From Laetiporus sulphureus 93-53 (taxonomy: Eukaryota; Basidiomycota; Agaricomycetes; Polyporales; Laetiporaceae), in assembly GCF_001632365.1 (NCBI RefSeq), contig NW_024468528.1:252535-316534 (forward strand): a DNA stretch of 64,000 bases, read 5' to 3'. The position numbers and the translations under genes are program-made. Positions 15,830-26,168 of this stretch are shown here, piece by piece; the stretch's first letter is position 1, and each line of letters opens with the position of its first letter. Below the pieces are notes generated by a model. The model was not told where the DNA came from, searched no databases, and saw only the letters and a program-made list of their open reading frames with translations.

Positions 15830-18613
15830 ATGCAAGTCTCGCGTGGTAAGCGTTCCAATAAATGAGCTGATGTGGGAGCGGTGCAACTGAGAACGAATCG
15901 GTTCCAGCTCGCTTTGTCGTCGGAAGAAGCCTGGTCAAGTCTCGGCCGACGGTCCTCACGACCCAAACCCGACTGCTATTCATAAGACGGCCCGCATCGA
16001 CAGAGTCCGCACCGATTGTATGTCCGAATACCGAGACTTTATGATGGCCAGCCTGATATTCTAATCTCCCTTCTAATGTGGCGAAGGCTCCGCCCCCTCC
16101 ACTTTTCAAGCGCGCGTGGAATCGCTTCCTTCAGATCACCGGCACCGTCACGCTCTTGAGCGTTGGCACGACATGTCTCTTCTACTACTTTGCGCAGCGG
16201 GACAAGCTGCCGGGACACCAGCTCCCTCATGACCCAGAGAAAAAGACACTCGTCATCTTGGGGAGCGGTTGGGGCGCGACTAGTGTGCTTAAGACGCTTG
16301 AGACGGACGATTACAATGTGGTACGTAAGGCCCAACTATATTAAGCTGGAATCGCACATCTGACCAACCTTCGCAGATCGTCATCAGCCCGAAGAATTAT
16401 TTCTTGTTCACTCCGCTCTTGCCGAGCGTTGCGGTGGGAACATTGAACCCACGGTCCATCATTCAGCGTGCGTATACTCTCTCTAGATGTCATTTTCACA
16501 AGCTCGTCCGTGACACGTTTCTCGAACAATGACGCGGGCGGCACGTTGTGATTCGCAGGCCGTTGGCGGCTGCACGATCCGCATACATCCATATCACCCT
16601 TTCCCTGTACGACACCCCTACCCATGCAGAACAGCCTAAGAATGTAATTTTGCTCACGGGGTATTTTCTGCGAGTGAAGCACGCCAGCGACTCCTGTGGA
16701 TGCTCAAACCTCCCCCGCATTCAGAATACTAACATGACATACAGCGACACGTTACGTCACACGACACAAAAAACGACAGGTTGCCGTGATCGAGGCATCT
16801 GCTACGGAAGTTGATGTGCGTGAAAGAGTTCTGCCTTCACGATCTTCGAAGCTAATCCTGCATTGATCCCCAGCCCATTGCGAAGACGGTCAAATTCGAA
16901 GGTATGCGTGCTCTTCTGCCAGAGAGAAAACAGCACATTTAGCATCGAACTGTCTGTAGATACCTCGGAGATCCAAGGACTCGTCTCGAATACGACTATC
17001 AGCTATGACTACCTGGTCTTTGCTGTCGGCGCGGAAGTGCAGACCTTCAATATCCCTGGTGTCCGAGAACATGCTTGCTTCATGAAGGAACTGGAGGACG
17101 CAGAGAAGGTGAGTCTTTGTATAACTGGTGGGTAATTCAACTAATATTTGCATACGCAAGATGCAACGTCACTTCCTGGACTGTGAGCGGAAAGTTGATG
17201 GATGTGTGAAGTGTTATCTGACGGCTTACTAGGCTTAGAGTCGGCCGCTTTCCCAGGCCAATCACAAGAAGAAATTAACCGGCTACTTCACATGGTCGTA
17301 GTCGGTGGTGGTCCTACTGGTATTGAAGTCAGGTGCGACAACGCACTTATATGTCTTCAACCCATCATTCATACTGACTTCCTGTCCAGCGGTGAGATCC
17401 ACGACTTCCTCGAGGTCCGTTCCTACCCGACGGATGTCGCTGTGCATACTCATTATAGTTACAGGAAGATCTCCGGTCATGGTATCCCGAGCTCGCGAAC
17501 AGCGTGCACATCACGCTCGTCGAGGCGCTGCCTTCCGTGCTCCCCATGTTCAGCAAGCAGCTGATCGAGTATACCGAGTCGACGTTCAAGGAGCAAAATA
17601 TTGACATCCTGACCAAGACTATGGTGAAGGAAATCAAGGAGAAGAGTGTTGTTCTCCAAAAGCCAGACAAGACCATTGTCGAGATCCCGTGCGGGCTTGT
17701 CATCTGGGCTGCAGTGAGTGCCTGTTGCTTCCCGTGCACATATTCTGCGCCTATACTTAATCGGCAACCCGGTCGCCATTGACAGGGCAACAAGCTGCGC
17801 AAAGTCACACAGGACCTGATGGGCAAGCTCCCGCAGTACCAGACGAACAGGCGCGGTATCACAGTCGATGGTGCGTCTATTTTTGGCTGTACCCTGTCCG
17901 CAGTAAACTGACAAGTCGGTGTAGATCATCTCCGTATGGTTGGTACTGATGGGAGCATATTTGCGGTCGGCGACTGCGCCGCGACATCGTACGCCGCTAC
18001 GGCCCAGGTCGCGTCGCAACAGGGCTCGTATCTCGCACGTATCCTTGTGCAAATTGCGAAGAAGGACGCGCTCGAGGCGCAATTGCATGCTTTGGAGAGT
18101 GCGCCGGTGACGGAGGAAAGGGAGGCGGAGAAACACAACATCGAAAAGCAGCTCAAGAAGGTGGAAAATCTCCGGCCTTTCAAGTATTCTCATCAGGGCT
18201 CGCTGGCGTGAGTGTTCCGCGGGTTTCTCGGATGTCTGCACACCCGAGCTAATCCTCCTGCAGATACATCGGCTCGGACAAGGCCATTGCGGACTTTCCG
18301 TTCTTCAATGGCAACGTGAGTGATCTTCCTGTAAACCCGACGTTATTCGACTCACTGTATGCTGCTGTTAGCTGGCGACAGGGGGTGTAGCCACGGTACG
18401 TTGATCACATCCTGTTGCTTTGCTGTAGCTGATCCGGTACTCTAGTACCTCTTCTGGCGCAGCGCGTACATAAGCACGCTCTTTTCGCTGAGGAATCGCA
18501 CGCTTGTCGCGACAGACTGGATCAAGGTTAAGCTCTTCGGACGGTGAGTTGCGTGTCGCGTGGCTGCTTGCTTTTGCTGATGCCGTCTATACAGTGATGT
18601 GAGCCGAGAGTGA
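15830..18613 (+). CDS. Alternative (type II) NADH:ubiquinone oxidoreductase, mitochondrial
   Basis: Single-subunit rotenone-insensitive NADH dehydrogenase that passes electrons from NADH to ubiquinone without pumping protons, on the inner mitochondrial membrane. The start is chosen because a 16-nt first exon (15830-15845) spliced to 15908-16017 and then to 16087 gives an Arg/Ser-rich presequence (MQVSRARFVVGRSLVKSR...), followed by a hydrophobic segment TVTLLSVGTTCLFYYFAQ, the arrangement of external Nde enzymes. Then come the FAD fold (LVILGSGWGATSVLK), YDYLVFAVGAEVQTF, the NADH-binding fold (MVVVGGGPTGIEV) and the second FAD contact IFAVGDCAATSYAATAQVAS. A Lys/Glu-rich helical insert follows (EEREAEKHNIEKQLKKVE), then PFKYSHQGSLAYIGSDKAI and the membrane-binding C-terminal end WRSAYISTLFSLRNRTLVATD. 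There are about ten introns. No EF-hand insert is seen, so calcium control is unlikely. Confidence 0.92.
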
Positions 18614-19052
18614 TCTTTCGTTTTATGCGATGGGTTAGGGCATCGCGCTCATATTAAAAGGCGCGTGAACGATGACCATTAGACTATTTACGACTCGACT
18701 AGTTATTGCAAAGAAACTTGGCTAGCATGTGGGATCCGGTCACATACGGTAATTAATGTCACCCCAAACGACGCGATGCGTCGCGCGGGCGTGGGTATAT
18801 GTCGTATCATAGATGTTTAAGCACATTGAGAGGATGTAGGCTATAAACCAACACGGAACCACAAGGCAGTGTCGGACGTTTCGAGTCTGCGTCGCAACTC
18901 ATCCGAAGGCCTTGCGAGCGAGCGCACTTCGGTATCTGAGCGCTGGCCTCGCCAGCCCACTGAAACGTGATAGACGCAGCCAGTAGACTGCGCGATATGC
19001 CATCGGGCAAGCGCAAGGAGAGGGAGAGAAGAGGGGATCAAGCTGGTCATCA
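18614..19052. other. Convergent intergenic spacer
   Basis: Holds the 3' flanks of the NADH dehydrogenase (+) and the NOPCHAP1-like gene (-). No ORF with recognisable content and no distinct structured element seen. Confidence 0.4.
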
Positions 19053-19905
19053 TCATTTCTTTACGTTTGCATCCGCAGATGGCTGCTCGTCCAAGACAAC
19101 AATCCTGGGGCGCGAATGGTTCTGCCGCTTCGGGAGTGGCTTCAGCGGTCTTCTAAGGGGCACCGGGTCGTGCATGTCTACATCAGACTTAGCTTCATCC
19201 TCCGAGCTGGAGTCTGAGCTTGAGTCAGAATCCGAGCTTGACGATGAGGAGCTGCTCGAGTCCGAGTCCGAGTCTGAGCTAGCGCTGGATTCAGATGATA
19301 TCGAGGAGGACGATGAGTGCGACTCTTGCAGTTCGGCATCGAAGGTCTGTCCCGGTACTGGCTCTCCGCGTTGTTCGAAGACGCCTAGCCCCAGATTCTA
19401 CGTCATGCATTGATTAAGATGACTATATGCGGGCTTAGCAACGAATCTGGCACGCACCATCTCGATGTACCGCTCATCGTTCTCGACGTTTTCGATATCG
19501 ACGCTGTTAGGGTCCTCTTGCGCTCGACGGAGAAGCTCTGCATTCGATGCGGCTAGCTGGGGGAGAAACGACTGGACCCGAGATAGGACTGGGGATATTC
19601 AGCGAAGATAGAGTCTGTGTGCAGGAGTGTGTCACTCACGATCAGAGGGAGGTGGCATTTCGAACGGCGTGTCCTCGCCGAGCCTTGGTAATCTTAGGTC
19701 ACTGGCGAAGGTGCTCCTTGCGCCGGATGAGGAGTTCAGGCGCATCAGCAGTTCATCTGCTTCGATTAGCAACTGCTTCGCAACAGTGTCGTAAAACGCG
19801 CTCACGCATCCGATCCTGTCTTTTCTCCTCATCCTCGATTTCGAGCGTTTGCCCCGTAGTTTGCTTCTCCTTCCCGTTATTTCCGATTACTCCTTGATTG
19901 CTCAT
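19053..19905 (-). CDS. NOPCHAP1-like box C/D snoRNP assembly chaperone
   Basis: Small acidic protein resembling vertebrate NOPCHAP1 (C12orf45; DUF4598), a chaperone that links NOP58 to the R2TP/HSP90 machinery during box C/D snoRNP assembly. Splicing four exons from 19905 gives a short charged N-terminus, ELLMRLNSSSGARS, a gap, then SRVQSFLPQLAASNAELLRR, VDIENVENDERYIEM and NLGLGVFEQRG, followed by a long Ser/Asp/Glu tract and IVVLDEQPS before the TGA at 19053. The blocks (leucine-rich start, FLPQ-x2-ASN, DIEN...IEM, VFE, acidic serine run, VLD) occur in the same order in the animal protein as I recall it. A 49-nt intron (19757-19805) has a clear CTAAT branch site; the junctions at about 19.6 and 19.45 kb restore frame exactly. 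Role by homology only. Confidence 0.72.
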
Positions 19906-20011
19906 CTTACCCTCCAGGAAAAGGGTGTTTCTGAAGGTAAGGGCTGAGATTGGTGTTAAGGAATGGGCGTTCAGCCCAATCGAAATCTCACAGGCATCGC
20001 ATTGGGACCGC

Positions 20012-20019
20012 CACGTGAC
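20012..20019. promoter_or_regulatory. CACGTGAC E-box upstream of NOPCHAP1-like gene
   Basis: CACGTGAC lies about 107 bp upstream of the start at 19905, a plausible distance for a promoter-bound bHLH or bZIP site. Short motif, so chance occurrence is possible. Confidence 0.3.
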
Positions 20020-21524
20020 CAGATGACACGAGGCGCGTGATGGAACGCGTTTCCGTGACCGCGACGCGACCCGCTGGGCAGCTGAAGCTCAATTTGCTAT
20101 GCCATCGACTCGCATTCGAACTACCTTTAAACGCATGTTGGACTCCTATATGCAAATGTCATCGACCGTGTCAATATTTAAGTACAGTGCCAGGCGCGTA
20201 AATGAGCAAAAAGCCATGCAGGCGCTGCGCATTTGGCTTCTTCAAGCTCATACGCCGATCTCTTTGATCCCCCTCAGGTGGCTGTGTAGGAAGAGAGAAA
20301 TAAGGAATGACTTTCGACCCGAATACGTTTTTGAGTGACCTTGATTCTGAACAATTCTAACGCCAAGGGTTGGCTGATATCTAGCTATAGTGGCTCTGCC
20401 ACATGATCGAAGTGACGTACCACCTATTCCTCTACTATTCCTCTACGTTCCAACGTGCATGCCAAAGTTCTATGCATTTCTGTACAAAATTGCCTGAAGT
20501 TCTCTAGCCCTGAGCGCTATGCAGAATAGACTCACACGTGCTCATTTCGAGTAGTCTGCTTCCTTCTGTAGAGAACTTTCGCTGATACAGCTGGATGGCA
20601 ATGCTACTGCGCATCTTGTACTTATACCGTTGCGTACGGAGCGGTGTCTCTTCTGCGAATAAGTCGCGCCACCAACAATGGAAACGGTGAGTTCGGCTGC
20701 CATGACCTGGATATCTCACATACTGAATGCCGGCAATAATGATGTCGCGATAGCTATCACAGCGAATTCTATTGCATTCCTTTCCATTCGGCACCTGTTC
20801 GCCTTCAACCCTCTTCCTTCCGGGCACGTTTAAGTCGGCAGCGAGTCATCTCCGCTACTAGTAGCGGCCCGTAGGACCGTGTATGCGGTAAGTACCACTA
20901 TGTGTATGTTGACGCTGCTGGATACTGGCACAAGGCGCGACAGAGAACTGGCAGATGAGCTGCGACCATTTGTCGGCACAAGGGCCCCACCATTGGTGTA
21001 TCCCCTGAGGACCTGAATATTGAATGCTCATGGTCAATTATCACCGCAATTCGGCATGCTGAGGCCTTCTGGCTCAACTGACCAACGAGGCAGCTTATAC
21101 TCATATTGATGGCCAATCGCAAGACGACCCGCGCAGTCCACCGTTGTGCCGCAACATACTTACAGTCTAGAACATCGCCGCAGAGCGAGTTGTATTGCAA
21201 ACGGGGCGTCACCACCCCCAAATCAAGTAGTATGTTTATGTTATGTTTCATCAACTCAACAGAGAGATCCAAGTTCTCCTTGACAACCGCAGCTAAGGAG
21301 CGGTTCTGTACGCCCTCGCTTAGCCTTCATGCGTTGTGCGGATTTCCGCATCCAGCTCGCGATGCGACAGAGCCGCCGCTTGCATTCGCGAGCTCATCAC
21401 AGGCTGAGTCGCGCGGGGCACGCCGAGCGCTTGAGCCCAGGAACCACACCAACTGGACGCACGTGGCTCGTTCCCACCCTGAAACGGCGGTCGATCTGCG
21501 AAACGCCCTGAGCTGAGCGCCGGG

Positions 21525-21532
21525 CATAAAAG
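21525..21532 (+). promoter_or_regulatory. TATA-like box of the GH128 gene
   Basis: CATAAAAG lies about 175 bp upstream of the ATG at 21700 and is followed by a pyrimidine-rich leader, the usual layout of fungal secreted-enzyme promoters. Position and sequence only; no start site data. Confidence 0.45.
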
Positions 21533-21699
21533 ACAGGCACATCCACTGCAGCCCGGTTGTCCTTGTCACTCTCGGTCCCTCCTCTCTTCCCGTCCACTGT
21601 TCAGGCCGACGTCCATCCGGCCGTGTCTTTCTTTTTACCCCACTCTCCCTGTACCCGACATTCGTTAGACCGCGACTAGACAACATAAACTAGAACAAA

Positions 21700-22821
21700 A
21701 TGAAGTTCTCCGCTGCAATCGTTTCTTTCGCCCTTCTCCTGGCCGGCTCGGTGCAGGCCGCGCATATATCCAACCTCAAGCAGCTCAAGGAGGTGCATCA
21801 GCGCCGCGGTGCGAACGTCCGCCGCTCTGGCGTGTCTGCGACGTACTCTGCGACCACGACGGCTTCGGTGACAGCCAGCGCGACGTGAGTGCTAATTGAT
21901 AGCGCCTGTTACCAGGGCTGCGCAATTGACGCGAACCCGCACGTACAGTGCCAGTAGCTCGGCTCCTTCATCCACGAGCACCTCTAGCGGCAGCTCCGCG
22001 TTCTCGAGTGGCATCAAGCGTGGTCTCTCGTTCAACGACGCTTCCTTGACCAACGCATTTACATCGAGCCAAGCGAGTTGGGCGTATAACTGGGGCTCGT
22101 CCTACTCCGGCTCTCTGCCGGACGGCGTGGCGTACATTCCTATGCTATGGAGCGACGCGTCGGAGTACACTGACTCCTGGGAGGATAACGCAAACACTGC
22201 CATCGCTAATGGCGCGACCTACCTCCTCGCGTGAGTCTTTCTTCCCGCTGCACGTGCGTACTGGCATTAATCCTTTGCAATACAGCTTCAACGAGCCCGA
22301 TCTCGACTCGCAGGCAAACATGACCCCCGAGGCCGCGGCGGCCGCATGGAAGACGTACATGGAGCCGTTCGCAGGCAAGGCGAAACTCGTGTCCCCCGCT
22401 GTCACCAACGGTGCCTCCCCCATGGGTGAGGCGTGGCTCGAATGGTTCATCGGCAATTGCACGGACTGCACGATCGACGCCGTCGCGATGCACATCTACG
22501 ACTCGGCATCGAACGAAGCGTATTATCAGGAGTACACCTCCGGCTTTGTCGATAAGTTCGACAAGCCCGTGTGGATTACCGAGGTACGCGTCTCTCACGC
22601 TATGTATGCTTTTATAGGAACAAAATTGATCGTGCAACCATTCGCAGTTCGGTGTCGACGACGGGTCGACCTCGCAGCAGGAGAGCTTCCTCAGCAGCAT
22701 GGTCTCGTACCTTGACAACCTCGACGGCGTCGAGACATACTCCTGGTTCATGGTCGAGTCCGGCAACCTCGTCAACAGCGATGTCACTCTCACCTCGCTC
22801 GGAACCACCTATATCAGCTGA
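21700..22821 (+). CDS. Secreted GH128 endo-beta-1,3-glucanase
   Basis: Predicted extracellular or wall-associated enzyme that hydrolyses beta-1,3-glucan, the family founded by GLU1 of the shiitake mushroom. Four exons (21700-21884, 21949-22230, 22286-22583, 22648-22821) give 312 residues. The order is a signal peptide (MKFSAAIVSFALLLAGSVQA), a short basic pro-region, a Ser/Thr-rich linker of about 40 residues likely to be O-glycosylated, then the catalytic barrel. It begins KRGLSFNDASLTNAF, with AYNWGSS and AYIPMLW. FNEPDL carries the likely acid/base Glu, and WITEFG, formed across the last intron, carries the likely nucleophile. AMHIYDS is also typical. The family fits remodelling of the fungus's own wall during growth, fruiting or autolysis, or attack on other fungi. 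No carbohydrate-binding module or GPI signal is seen. Confidence 0.92.
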
Positions 22822-23633
22822 GCGAGTGCGCTCGTAAGAAAACGCACACTCATACTTTAACTATCCTTATCCTTCTCTCCCTCTCTATCGGACTCTGATC
22901 ATCTGGTGCCCCCGCGGAGGGCATCTTTTCGTGTTTCACTTCGCTTTCGCTGCTGAAATTGATGTTCAGTGCTTCTGCTCGAGGTCCCGGTTGATCCAGG
23001 TAGAGTTGCTCGAGCGTGTTTGTGCTTCGTGTCTTAAGCTATGGTATTGACGTCGGTGCCTGTTGTGCTTGTATGCCATAGGCGACTGCTAGATTAAATA
23101 GATATTGTAGCTTAACCTATGCCGTATATTGTTTGTCTCGTTGCAAGCAATTCATTTGAGTGCCATCAGCAGGGTGCCGCTTCAGCACCACATGGAGCCA
23201 GCTCGCCCTGCGCGCCAACGTAGAACCTAGTGTACATGACAGCATGATGATCAATGAACGAGTGGAGGCCGCGGAATGATGGTCTACGATGAAACAAAGC
23301 ATGCGGACCTGCTTTCCCATTTCAGTTGAGTCTATGATCCGATCAGCCACGTAGATCAGCCTGGACTGAAGCCGTTACCGGTTTACACAGCCAGCAAAGG
23401 GTCCAGAATATGCCATGCGATCAAACATGTCCATCACAAGAATCGCCTCGCACTCACAGCCTGATGTTCTCTGTCACCTGTAGCAGTGATGAGTGATCAT
23501 TCGCGTGTAGGGGTATACCGTATATGGGTCGTAATACATCTGCTCCCCTCTGCATCCATCAGCCTCGACACAACTCGGCCGTGCTTCCATCATATTGCGT
23601 GCCTCTGGTCGTCAAGTAGGGCGGCGCAGACGG
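22822..23633. other. Convergent spacer, no gene recognised
   Basis: Lies between the 3' ends of the glucanase (+) and the light-chain gene (-). No credible ORF; both 3' untranslated regions presumably lie here. Confidence 0.4.
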
Positions 23634-24482
23634 CTACTGGCTGAGAATTGTGCGCACGAACGATTCATAGTTCACGTTGCCATCGCTGGAAAGCAGTACG
23701 TCAAGTTATCAGGCAAGTCAGCGCGAGGGTCGTGAACGACGTTCAGGCGGTACCACTCACGGGCCAATAGGCACGCCCTTCAGAAGCTCGTCCACTTCTT
23801 CGTCTGTCATCTTCTCGCCGAGCTGTGTGAGGACATATCGGAGCTCGCCAGCTCCAATAAAGCCGTTGCCTTCCTTGTCGAACACCTGGAAGCCGCGGAT
23901 GAACTCCTCTGTGATGCACAACGCGAATGACATGACCGGGATTGCGTGGCACAGTAACGGTCTCAATGTTGGGATCGGTAGTATGGAACGCGTGACTGGC
24001 ACGCACCAGGTGTTCCTGCAGGCTTGAAACCGTCCGGTCGGTTCAAGATCGTGAGGAAGGTCTTGTAGTCGACTGCATGCCCATCCACATCATTCGCACA
24101 CGGCAACCACACATACACCCAGTATTTCCGCACCACGAGCACGCGAAGTAAGACGCACAGCACGGTCAGCACGCACCCAAACCCTCTGCAACACGCCAGA
24201 AACGCACCTTCCCGTGGTGCCGATGCAATAATGTCCGCCACTTCCGCCTGCGTAGGGTTCTGGCCAAGCGCACGCAACAAGTCACCCAGAACTTCTCGCT
24301 GCACAGCGCCCGTGCCTTTCTTGTCGAAGAGCGCGAAGGCTTCCTTGTATTCTGCCCCGCCGACGGAGATCTGAGCACCTTTCCCGGAAATGCACTAGCG
24401 CGAGGTTACTGCGCACCTGCGTTGTCACTCTGAGCAAGTCAGCACATAATAGGACTTGTGAGTGTTACGAAACGCTCACCAT
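23634..24482 (-). CDS. Essential myosin light chain, Cdc4/MLC1 type (EF-hand protein)
   Basis: Calmodulin-fold light chain that binds IQ motifs of type II and V myosins and acts in the cytokinetic ring and septation. Exons read [19 protein letters not shown] and [14 protein letters not shown]; after an intron come the bridging helix [33 protein letters not shown] and [20 protein letters not shown], then a last exon [14 protein letters not shown] ending at 23634. [15 protein letters not shown] and [12 protein letters not shown] match fission yeast Cdc4, as I recall it, closely. The EF loops are partly degenerate, as expected of light chains that bind little calcium. The 5' end needs an ATG-only exon at 24480-24482 and a 13-nt exon before the first helix, separated by introns of about 50 and 38 nt. 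That part is my best fit and less certain than the body. Confidence 0.87.
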
Positions 24483-26168
24483 GATATAGATAGAGAAGGA
24501 TGGAGGGGAAGAAGGCGTATAGACAGTGCAGGGGCCGACGACAAGCGTGGCAGATGCCAGATATCAGCCACAATATAATGGGCGTCAAAGCTATTGCCTT
24601 CCGATCCTAATCAGAGCAAATAAACGAGCCACCAGCGCTCAGCAGCCCTGTACTACGCAGCAAATGTTCCTGATATGTTTATTCCAGGACTTTCCAATTA
24701 GGCCTCTGCTCCCTTCTCACTGAAGTATGCTTTTCCAGTTCCACCTTCACATTTTGCGCATCAGGATCATCACGTCGTGTCAGAAATATTTGCCGACGAA
24801 GTTGGGTAGAGTATTATGAGGTATTATGTCCCTTCGCCCTGATGATCCGAACAGCTTTCATGTACTTTGGATGAGTCTCTTGATATCTGACTTGCATATG
24901 AGGGTCTCGACCAGCTCCTTCGCTTGTTCAGCGCGTTCTCGCTGCTATGCAAAATTGCGGCTTCTATTGTGCTGCCAATCAACATAACAATACTCTCCTG
25001 TAAGATCATCTAATCTGTCATGAACAGCTTCAATACGAATGTCTCAGGTTAGTAGAGCTTGAGCGCCTCTAGATATAGTAGAACTTGCCGCTAATGGGTG
25101 AAACTCATCACCCTGATAATTTATTCTTGACAGAACCAGGGAATTCCTTATTGATGCGCTCGGATCTAGGTGTCACTTGAGTTCCTCGATTGAGCTTGTT
25201 CAAGTATCCTTTGCCGGATCATGGATCATGATGGTGATGCGGTGAGCATCAGATAGAAAGATGGGACTGTTTGTTGGATCCTCGAACTTTCTTCTGGGTA
25301 AAGTTGAATCGCTGTGACATCGCAGGCTGGTATGTCAGCTCTCTTCTATAGCCCTCGCTCGCTACTGAGTTGCGATAGGAGGAATATGTCAGGATGCCTT
25401 AATTCGACTGCTCCTTCAGTAAGTTTAAGAACGGTGCTCGTATAGGAATCGACATCATGACACATAGAAGCATCCCTCTTGATTTCATACAAGCCGTGTG
25501 CTGTGAGATGCGCTCGTTCAGACCACGCTCATGCCGCTTTGGGGGCCCTATCCTACCGACGATCAGCCGCCTGAGCCTCCGCTCTACCTGCGCACCCCTG
25601 TGTTCCTTTATTTTAACGTCTCCCATAGGAAGCGTGTCGTTGCGTATCTTTATTGCTTGAGCCTGCACATTGCATCGATGTCTCCTTCTTGCAGATCGAT
25701 GATGCTCTAGCCTTCTCGCTTATTTCAATCCTTGTAGCCCTAGCGGATGTAATTGGTCCATTTATGGACATCTGCTTATATCTTTCTATCAGTGCATACT
25801 GGCGCAATCTGAGAGGTTACTTCAATGAATCCACCCGAAAACGGTACTTATCATTTTGTTGTCTTGCAGGCACCATCCGCAAATCTACCATGCCTCAGAA
25901 CTTGATTGAATTAGTTGATTGTTCCTGATACAAGATGCCGCCGCCTTCCGGACGCTGGAAACTCCTGCCGATCTTGCTCGGCCTTCTCTTCAATCATGAT
26001 ACTGATGTGCGTATCAATTGTTAAGACAGGATTCTCCGTCAAGGCCGACATAATCCATTCCCCGCAATCTGCCAACATAAGCCTATAAAGCGCACTTCTT
26101 AGGCTCAGCGAGAGACCCCCTCACGGCAACCACAGACACACCGCTCCACTCACCACATTCATGATAAA
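24483..26168. other. Gene-poor interval with possible membrane-protein fragment
   Basis: No intact gene found. A plus-strand ORF at 25653-25928 encodes a hydrophobic stretch (ALAFSLISILVALADVIGPF, CLYLSISAYWRNLR) that resembles the late transmembrane part of DUF6534-type proteins. The next gene belongs to that family, so this may be a decayed copy. The remaining ORFs are short and unlike known proteins. Confidence 0.3.

Larger units (their letters stand above)
19906..21699. other. Divergent intergenic region, no firm gene
   Basis: Region between the NOPCHAP1-like gene (-) and the glucanase (+). A minus-strand stretch at about 21165-21290 reads as a plausible exon (KENLDLSVELMKHNINILLD followed by a GTAAGT donor), but I could not connect it to a gene. 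The last 300 bases are pyrimidine-rich, as expected for a highly expressed fungal promoter. Confidence 0.4.

Noticed and set aside
17477..18241. 254-codon minus-strand ORF
   Set aside because: Antisense to the conserved NADH dehydrogenase exons; no domain of its own.
19190..19330. Ser/Glu repeat on the plus strand suggesting a repetitive protein
   Set aside because: It is the complement of the acidic Ser tail of the NOPCHAP1-like gene on the minus strand, whose exons join in frame.
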